From: Streptomyces sp. NBC_00572
GTDB lineage: Bacteria > Actinomycetota > Actinomycetes > Streptomycetales > Streptomycetaceae
DNA: 64,000 nt
Direction of reading: 5' to 3'
NCBI RefSeq assembly: GCF_026341815.1
Contig: NZ_JAPENX010000001.1
Location: 5,518,001 to 5,582,000, forward strand
Below the pieces are notes generated by a model, which was not told where the DNA came from, searched no databases, and was given only the letters and a program-made list of their open reading frames with translations. Shown one piece after another: positions 25,101 to 31,800 of the stretch (position 1 is its first letter; each line of letters begins with the position of its first letter). The position numbers were made by a program, and so were the translations under genes.

Positions 25101-25342
25101 TTCTTGCCGGTGCGCTTGGCCTCGGCCGCGGCAGCGGCCTCGTCCTTCGGCCCGGTCGACGCCTGCTTGGCATCCGTGCGGGGGGAGTTGGGCGAGCTGG
25201 GGGAGCTGGCGGTCGGAGGCGTGCTCGGCTGCCACCAGGGCAGGAGCGCGGCGGTGAGTGCGGCCAGGACGAGGCCGAGGGTGAGTGTCAGCCGTGTGCG
25301 CGTGCGCACGAACGGGCTGAGAAGACGAGGCGGCGCGGGCAC
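22124..25342 (-). CDS. Large secreted DNRLRE-domain/FG-GAP (VCBS)-repeat protein
   Basis: A protein of 1,072 residues. A hydrophobic segment near residues 18-37 (LTLTLGLVLAALTAALLPWW) is a signal peptide or anchor. Next is a region seen in actinobacterial wall-associated giants (LIWALPNGQMRTQIHALPQR; YSEVFPGVDLLLV), then a DNRLRE-like Trp/Ser-rich module (about 390-560: WNGTNFSSGTSDARVGYES; FWRMKFSSS). An Ig/fibronectin-like region follows at about 560-750. The C-terminal 300 residues hold FG-GAP/VCBS blades with calcium-loop motifs such as DTGGDDIADLLV, DITGDKLPDLAL, DMNKDSTPDLLW and DVNKDGVPDIWA. These modules give surface or matrix proteins. The GTG start has GGGAG upstream. It is divergent from the RHS toxin gene and may act with it. 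Confidence 0.85.
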   Translation of the reverse strand: MPAPPRLLSPFVRTRTRLTLTLGLVLAALTAALLPWWQPSTPPTASSPSSPNSPRTDAKQASTGPKDEAAAAAEAKRTGKKVLVDTATTATELIWALPNGQMRTQIHALPQRAKNAQGKWAPIDNTLRRTEKAGALAVRPVNPAVPVRFSGGTSGEDRADRSFARLPLAEGAGDASVLAEVDLGGHTIAYTWPGALPKPVLDGPRALYSEVFPGVDLLLVAREEGGFGQLLIVKNREAARNKDLATVSYGLRSKTAVFRQDAKANRIQVLDKTGTEVGTIPTPFAWDSSGRDPELRPGTPQRTSVAAPADVLKLSGLTGIEPGARSAQLPIALDGDDTGTATLNLGLGRTGLLDHPDTKYPVFIDPPLNSGWAAWTTAYKKYPSSSFWNGTNFSSGTSDARVGYESDTGGLGRSFWRMKFSSSYEGAKFTRATFKVKNNHSWSCTAREFQFWQTGSISSGTTWNAQPSWSTKLDWQSFAHGWSSSGCPDAYEAFNVLAGVQKSADAGASTLTFGMRATSEGDTQTWRKFLATSAVVEGDFNRAPSQPTNGTSSPGGACVPGPTNSVTIGRTTITLRAKGYDADDTIPKLRFRFWKSGAATKTEYLATADSTGYGQMVIQADNALLTGLTGNTLFSWDVRAEDAAGAVSTFFPLGDEPCRITVDPTAPPQPDITSTVFTEATPDGKTWAKVKYGTSGDFTFSAAGATKFKYAFEGESLIETPPPTNGKITLPDVRPRHAGPTALYVYAYDVNGNQSIKGDYSFYLPPRDRADGPMDTGGDDIADLLVLYPDGKLKNCVGAPADPAVAGTGGELYSCLAASYVTKDKKVDPPNHWIDTAGTASLIAHYNDTYPGDGSTDLFAVTPDKRFWIYPGDGYGSFNVDERIEVRLPANAPAPSTWTQLKAIGDITGDKLPDLALRAGPAFWVLSGYTGATFQTATLMEGTAWARRDIVNIADMNKDSTPDLLWRNLDNGNMYVRHGKPGTGGAGSIDLESIKVAVNSLNGDVAFGTTWTEANVMSAIGIPDVNKDGVPDIWARFGDTGNVKLYYPSTTNTNAPARTVLGVDWRGIRALG

Positions 25343-25836
25343 GGCGGTCTACTCCCGTGGGACCAGAGGGATTTTCGGACAGCGCAGACAGCGCCCCGAC
25401 GGACCGTCCGTGGGGCACAAGGCGCGCACACGATCACACGTTCGCCACGTGAGGTCCATATCTGAAGACTTAATTAAGGTGTTATACATCCTGCGATGCG
25501 AACCTGCCGACGTGTCATTCAGTCCTGGTTCGAGCCTTTCTGACGCCGCTTTAGGTCTGAATGCGTTCGGCGTCTGATCTGTCGCGAAGATCGGCAGTGT
25601 GAGCTTCTGTTTGCGACTGCACCGTGGCGAATCTCACTTTCGGGGCAGCCTCGACCGCTTGGGAGATCTTGAAAATGGAGCGCACATGACACAGAGTGCG
25701 CACGCACGCGCCTGATCCAGGCGCGTGCTCTTTGGTGTTTCCGCACCTCCTCCGTTGTCTTGTTCGTCTGGGTGGGAGTCGACGCGTGATGCGTGCTTCA
25801 GAACCACTGTCATGGTCAGGGCGAAATCGCCTTGCC
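25343..25836. other. Divergent control region of the secreted DNRLRE protein and RHS toxin genes
   Basis: 494 bp without a convincing gene. The left half contains the most AT-rich stretch seen near these genes, around 25464-25490 (CTTAATTAAGGTGTTATACA), a likely promoter zone. The right half holds a GCGCAC/GTGCGC hairpin (25680-25701), immediately followed by a strong terminator-like hairpin (25704-25728), and a GGGAG ribosome site at about 25773. Composition is visibly lower in GC than the flanks. Confidence 0.6.
25704..25728 (+). terminator. Terminator/attenuator hairpin in the RHS toxin leader
   Basis: A perfect 11-bp stem, GCACGCGCCTG (25704-25714) with CAGGCGCGTGC (25718-25728), three-base loop, followed by a T-rich tract (TCTTTGGTGTTT). 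It lies 110-135 bp upstream of the toxin start and downstream of the likely promoter zone, where it could attenuate toxin transcription. It could instead simply end a short upstream transcript. Confidence 0.6.
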
Positions 25837-28800
25837 ATGACGGAGTCACAACGACGGCGCCGTCGGCGAAGCCGCACGGCGACCGTCCTTCTTTTGTCAT
25901 CGGTATTGACGGTGACGAGCCTGGGCGGGCAGGCCCTGGCCGTTCCCGGCGACGGGATGAGCCGTGAGCAGACGACCTCCCAGGTCGACCTGCCGGACAT
26001 CCCGGAGAGCACCGCGCTCGCCGACGACACCGGCGCCGACAAGGCGCTGAGCCTCGGGGACGAGCAGAAGGTCGTCCCGTACGCGCCGGAGAGCGTCTCC
26101 CCGTGGGCGGAGGATGCCGGCAAGGCGCCGCTGACGGCGCAGACCCAGCCCGGCACCACGGTCCCCGTGGTGAACGAGACCACGTCGGTCGGTCTGCCGG
26201 TCGCGGTCGGCGTGCCGCTCGGTCAGGACCCGACGATGGTCGACGGTGACTGGCAGGTCGCGGTCAAGTCGACCACCACGTCGGAGGACACGGGCGTCCC
26301 GGGCATGATCCTCGAGGTCATTCCGCCGGCGGACGCCGATCCGGCCGCGCAGGTCACGCTCGAGGTCGACACCACCGGATTCGCCGACCGCTACGGCCCC
26401 CAGGCCGCCGAGCGCTTCGGCCTGGTCCTGCTGCCGAACTGTGTCATCGACTCCCCGGACTCCGGTGACTGCGCCCCGGACACCGGCGTGGAGACCATGT
26501 CCGGCACGACCGAGGTCGCCGACGACATCGAGCGGCTGCGGTCCACGGTCAAGGAGGTGCCGGCCGCCAAGGCCCCCACCAAGGTCAAGCTCAAGAAGAA
26601 CGCGCCCACCCGCACGATCCTTTCCGGATCGGTGCCGGTCGCGAACCTGCTCGAGGACGGCGCCGCCCGCTCGAAGGTCTCCGGCGTCTCGGCCCGGCAG
26701 GTCGCCCTCCCGGCCGTCGACTCCTCCGGCCGCCAGGTCGTCGGCGCGATGGACACCGGCGCCTCGGCGAACGGCGACTTCACCGCCTCGCCGCTGCTGT
26801 CCGCCGGCTCCTGGGCCGCGGGCTCGTCGAACGGTGCCTTCACCTACGGCTACCAGGTGCAGGTCCCGGAGGCCGCCGGCGGTCTGACCCCGAAGGTCAG
26901 CCTGGGCTACTCGTCGCAGACGGTCGACGGCCGTACCTCGGCGTCCAACAACCAGGCCTCCTGGATCGGTGACGGCTGGGACTACAACCCGGGCTCCATC
27001 AGCCGGACGTACGTCAACTGCCGCCAGGACTCCAAGAAGGCCGGGTCGAACAACGCGACCCACAAGACCGCCGACCTGTGCTGGGGCTCGGAGAACGCCA
27101 CCCTGTCGCTGGGAGGCATGACCACCGAGCTGGTGTGGGACGAGACCAAGCAGAAGTGGTTCAGCGCCAACGGTGACGGCTCGAAGATCGAGCGGTTCAA
27201 GGACACGTCCAAGGACCTGCGTTCGGGCATGAAGGACGCCGACGGCGAGTACTGGGTCGTCACCACCAGGGACGGCACGAAGTACCACTTCGGCCTGAAC
27301 AAGCTCCCGGGCTGGTCGGACAACGGCCCCGACGTCGCCGACGACCCGTACACCGACTCCGTGCTCGCGGTGCCGGTCTACGGCAACCACCCGGGCGAGC
27401 CCTGCTACAAGGGCTCGACCACCACCGACTGGAAGGCCTCCGCCTGCAACCAGGCCTGGCAGTGGAACCTCGACTACGTCGAGGACGTCCACGGCAACGC
27501 CATGTCGCTGTGGTGGGCGCGCGAGAAGAACTACTACGCGAAGAACTTCTACTTCAAGGGCCCGGTCGAGTACCACCGCGGCGGCTACCTGAAGCACATC
27601 GACTACGGCCAGCGCAAGGACACCGTCTTCAGCGCCACGGCCCCGGGCCGCGTGCGCTTCACCGTCGACGAGCGCTGCTACAACGAGGGCGCGCTGACCT
27701 GCAGCGACGAGAACTTCACGTCGAGCGACCCGGGCAAGTACCGCATCTGGTACGACACCCCCGCCGACCTGCGGTGCCAGGCGGTCACCGCGACGGACAA
27801 GAAGAAGTGCTGGAACGCCGGCCCGACCTTCTGGTCCACCAAGCGCCTGGACAAGATCATCACCTCGGCCCAGCGCCGCACCGACACCACCGCGCGCCAG
27901 GACGTCGACCAGTACCAGCTCACCCAGAAGTTCCCCGTCCTCAAGACCGGCCCGAACACGGCCCTGTGGCTGGAGTCCATCCAGCGCACCGGCTACGCCC
28001 GCAACGGCTCGACGGACGCCTCGGTCGAGCTCAACCCGATCCGGTTCGAGTCCAACGAGGAGGAGATGCCGAACCGCGTCCTGCTGCGCAAGACGGAAGG
28101 GGCGGAGAAGGGCGACCCGATCGACCCGCGCCCCGGCTTCGCCAGGCTGCGCATCGGTCGCGTCATCAACGAGTACGGCGGCGAGACCGTCGTCACCTAC
28201 AAGATGCCGACCTGGGGCGACGCGGCGGACGGCTGCGCCAGCAGGACGGGCCTGCCCGGCAAGACGGACACCGCCGCTCTGAAGGCCAACACGCGTCTGT
28301 GCTACCCGATGTACTGGCACCCGGACGCCGAGGTCGAGGACATCGACTGGTTCCACAAGTACGTGGTCGACTCCATCGAGGAGCTGCCGAACGTCGACGG
28401 CTCGTACTCCACGCGGACGTCGTACGACTACAAGAACGCCGGCTGGAAGCTCGCCGAGGCGGAGTTCAGCAAGAAGTCCACGCGCACGTACTCGCAGTTC
28501 GCGGGCTTCGAGCAGACCGCCGTCGTCACGGGCGAGCGGAAGGTCGCCGCCGACAACGGCGAGGGTTCCACCCCGGGCGAGGACACGCCGGGGACAGAGG
28601 GACCGAAGACCAAGGCGGTCACCCGCTTCTACCGGGGCATGGGCGACACCGTCCCGATGAAGAACATCGCGGGCGCCACCCTCACCCACGACGGTGCGAC
28701 GGTCTACGACCGTGAGGCCTTCGCCGGCCGAATATCCGAGGAGTTCAGCTACTCCGACGCGACCGACGCCGACGGCGACTGGCTCACCCGCAGCCTCACC

Positions 28801-31800
28801 GTCCCCGAGGCCACCGAGCTCGCCAGCCGTACCCGCGGCGACGGCCTCGACCCGCTGAAGGCGTGGCGGGTCACCGAGCCCGAGGAGATCGCGTACACGA
28901 AGTCGTCGGGCACGGGTGACGACACCCGCACCCTGCGGAGCGTCCGCACCAGGACGACGTTCGACTCCACCCACGGTCTGCCCACACAGGTGGAGTCGTT
29001 CGGCGACGCCGACCCCACCAAGACCGGTGACGAGTCCTGCACCAAGCTTGAGTACCTGCACAACACGACCAAGAACATCATCGGTCTGACCAAGCAGGTC
29101 CTCGTCTCGCCCACGGCGTGTGCCGACGCGAACTGGGCCGATCTCAAGACGCTGACCGCCGGGTCACGGACCTCGTACGACAACACGGCGTACGGCACGG
29201 CGCTCGCCGACACCACCCGTGGTATGGCCACCGAGACGTGGTCCCTGAAGGCGGACGGCACCGGCTTCCAGACCGGCGGCACCGTCGTCTTCGACGCCAT
29301 GGGCCGTGTCACCAAGCAGATCGACCAGGACAAGAAGGAGTCCTCGATCGCCTTCGACCCGCCGACGGGTCAGGTGTTCAAGATCACCCAGACGAATCCG
29401 CTGGGCCACACCCAGGTCCAGGAGGTGGAGCCGGGCCGCGCGGTCACGCTGAAGACGACCGATGCCAACGGCCACGTCAGCCAGGCGAGCTTCGACCCGC
29501 TGGGCCGTCTCGCCGAGGCCTGGGCCCCCGGCCGGGCACCGGGTGGGGGCAACGTACCGGACTTCAAGGCCGAGTACGTGACTCCGGACGAGGAGCCCGA
29601 CCCGGACGACCCGAACGGCGGCACGCTCCGCAAGCCCCCGTACATCACGACCTACAGCCGCGGCTACGAGAACCGGATCGAGAAGTCCGTCACGATCTAC
29701 GACGGTCTCGGCCGCGAGCGCCAGTCGCAGGAGGAGGCGGACGGCGGTGGCCGTCTGATCACCGACACGCTGTACAACAGTGCCGGTGAGGTCTACCAGA
29801 CCAACAACGCCTACCTCAACGAGGACACCCCGAGCGGCGAGCTGTTCAGCCCGCGCGCCGACACCACGGTCCCGAACATCACCCGGTACAAGTACGACGG
29901 CCTCGGCCGTGTGCTCGAGGAGATGCCGGTCCTCAAGGTGAAGGCCCCCGGGACCACCGAGGCCATCTCGCAGGAGGTGCCCGAGAAGGCGACCCGCTAC
30001 CAGTACGGAGCCGACTGGTCGAAGGTGATCCACCCGCAGGGCGCCTCGGCCTACAAGGTCTACACCGACGCCCTCGGCCGCACCGTCCGCACGGACACCA
30101 CCAACCCGGCGGCGCCCGACGGCTACACGTCGACGCGCTACACGTACGACAGCCGCGGTCAGCTGACCAAGGCGACGAGCTCGGTCGACCCGACCCACCC
30201 GTGGTCGTGGACGTTCGACATGCGTGGCCGGATGGAGACCGCGACCGACCCGGACACGGGCACCACGCGGATGACGTACGACGACCGTGACCGGCCCCTG
30301 ACCACGACCGACGCGCGTGGCGTGACGATCTGGAACGGATACGACGAGCTGTCCCGGCCCAAGGAGCAGCGCCTGAGCGGCTCCACGGGCACGCTGCTCG
30401 CCGGCTTCTCGTACGACTCCGTCGCCGGCGGCAAGGGCATGCCCGCCTCCGCCACCCGGTACACCGACGGCCTGGCGTACACCCAGAAGGTCAACGGCTA
30501 CACGACGGACTACCAGCCGACCTCGACGACGCTGTCCCTGCCCTCTTCGGTGGCCGGCACGTGGGGCATCCCCGCGGACTACCAGTACGACTACAAGTTC
30601 TCCGACAACGGCATGCTGGAGGAGGCGCACCTTCCCAAGGCCGGCAAGTTCGACCCGGAGAAGCTGGTCATCCGTTACAACAAGGACGGCAACCCGCTCT
30701 CGATCTCCGGCAAGGACTGGTACGGCTCGGAGACGGTCTACTCGCCCTACGGCCAGGTCATGCGCTCGACCATGGGCGCGGTGCCGTACCGGGTGTGGGC
30801 ACAGAACTCGTACGACGAGTCCACCGGCGAGCTCCAGAACCAGATGGTCTACCGGGAGCAGACGGTCGGTGCCGGTCCGGTCGAGGGCAACCTGGTCTCG
30901 AAGCGCGAGTACGCCTACGACCCCGCGGGCAACGTCACGGGCATCCGTGAGCACGCCACCGGGATCGAGGAGCGGCAGTGCTTCACGTACGACCCGCTGG
31001 GTGAGCTGAAGACCGCCTGGACCTCCAAGGACCAGGAGAACTGCACCGCTCCGAAGAACGCGGACGGCACGCTCAACGTCGCCGCGGGCAAGGACACCTC
31101 CGGCTACTGGCAGGAGTACGAGTACGACCTCCTCGGCAACCGCACCAAGCTGGTCGAGAAGGACCTGACCGGCGCCACGGCCAAGGACGCGACCACCACG
31201 TACGAGTACGGTGTGGGCGCGGCCAAGAGCCAGCCGCACACGCTCACCAAGGTCTCCAAGACCTACACCACCCCCGCGGGTGCGCAGGTCAAGGCCGAGG
31301 CCGAGCGCCTGTACGAGCTCACGGGTCAGACGAAGTCCGTCACCTCGCTCGACAACGGTGACAAGCAGACGCTGACCTGGACGCCGGACGGCAAGGTCGA
31401 CCGGATCACCGGTGCGGGCGCCGGCGGCAAGACCCCTTACATGGGCCTGGCCGACAAGTGCTTCGACCTCAAGAGCGGAATCCCGGCCGCGGCACAGGCG
31501 GTCCAGCTGTACACCTGCAACGCCTCCGCGGCGCAGAGCTGGAAGTTCACCCCCACCCCGAGCACGCCGACGACTCCGCAGATCGACGCCAACCGGGGCG
31601 CGCTGTCGGTGCTCGACGACTGGTGCGTCCAGCCGGCAGCCAACACTCTCGGGTCCGCGGTACAGGTCCAGAAGTGCGCCGCCACCCCCGCGGCCGCCGC
31701 GGCGCAGGAGCTGAGGCGCAACGCCGCCGGCCAGCTGACGCACATCGCGTCCAACCTGTGCCTGGCGGTGCAGGGTGCCAACTCGGCCAGCGGCACAGCG

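Noticed and set aside
25460..25500. AT-rich stretch with TTAATTAA as a replication origin or phage attachment site
   Set aside because: No DnaA-box cluster, no integrase and no duplicated core were seen; a divergent promoter is simpler.
25675..25689. Four-codon leader peptide (ATG GAG CGC ACA TGA) before the attenuator-like hairpin
   Set aside because: It is too short and has no regulatory codon run; likely chance.
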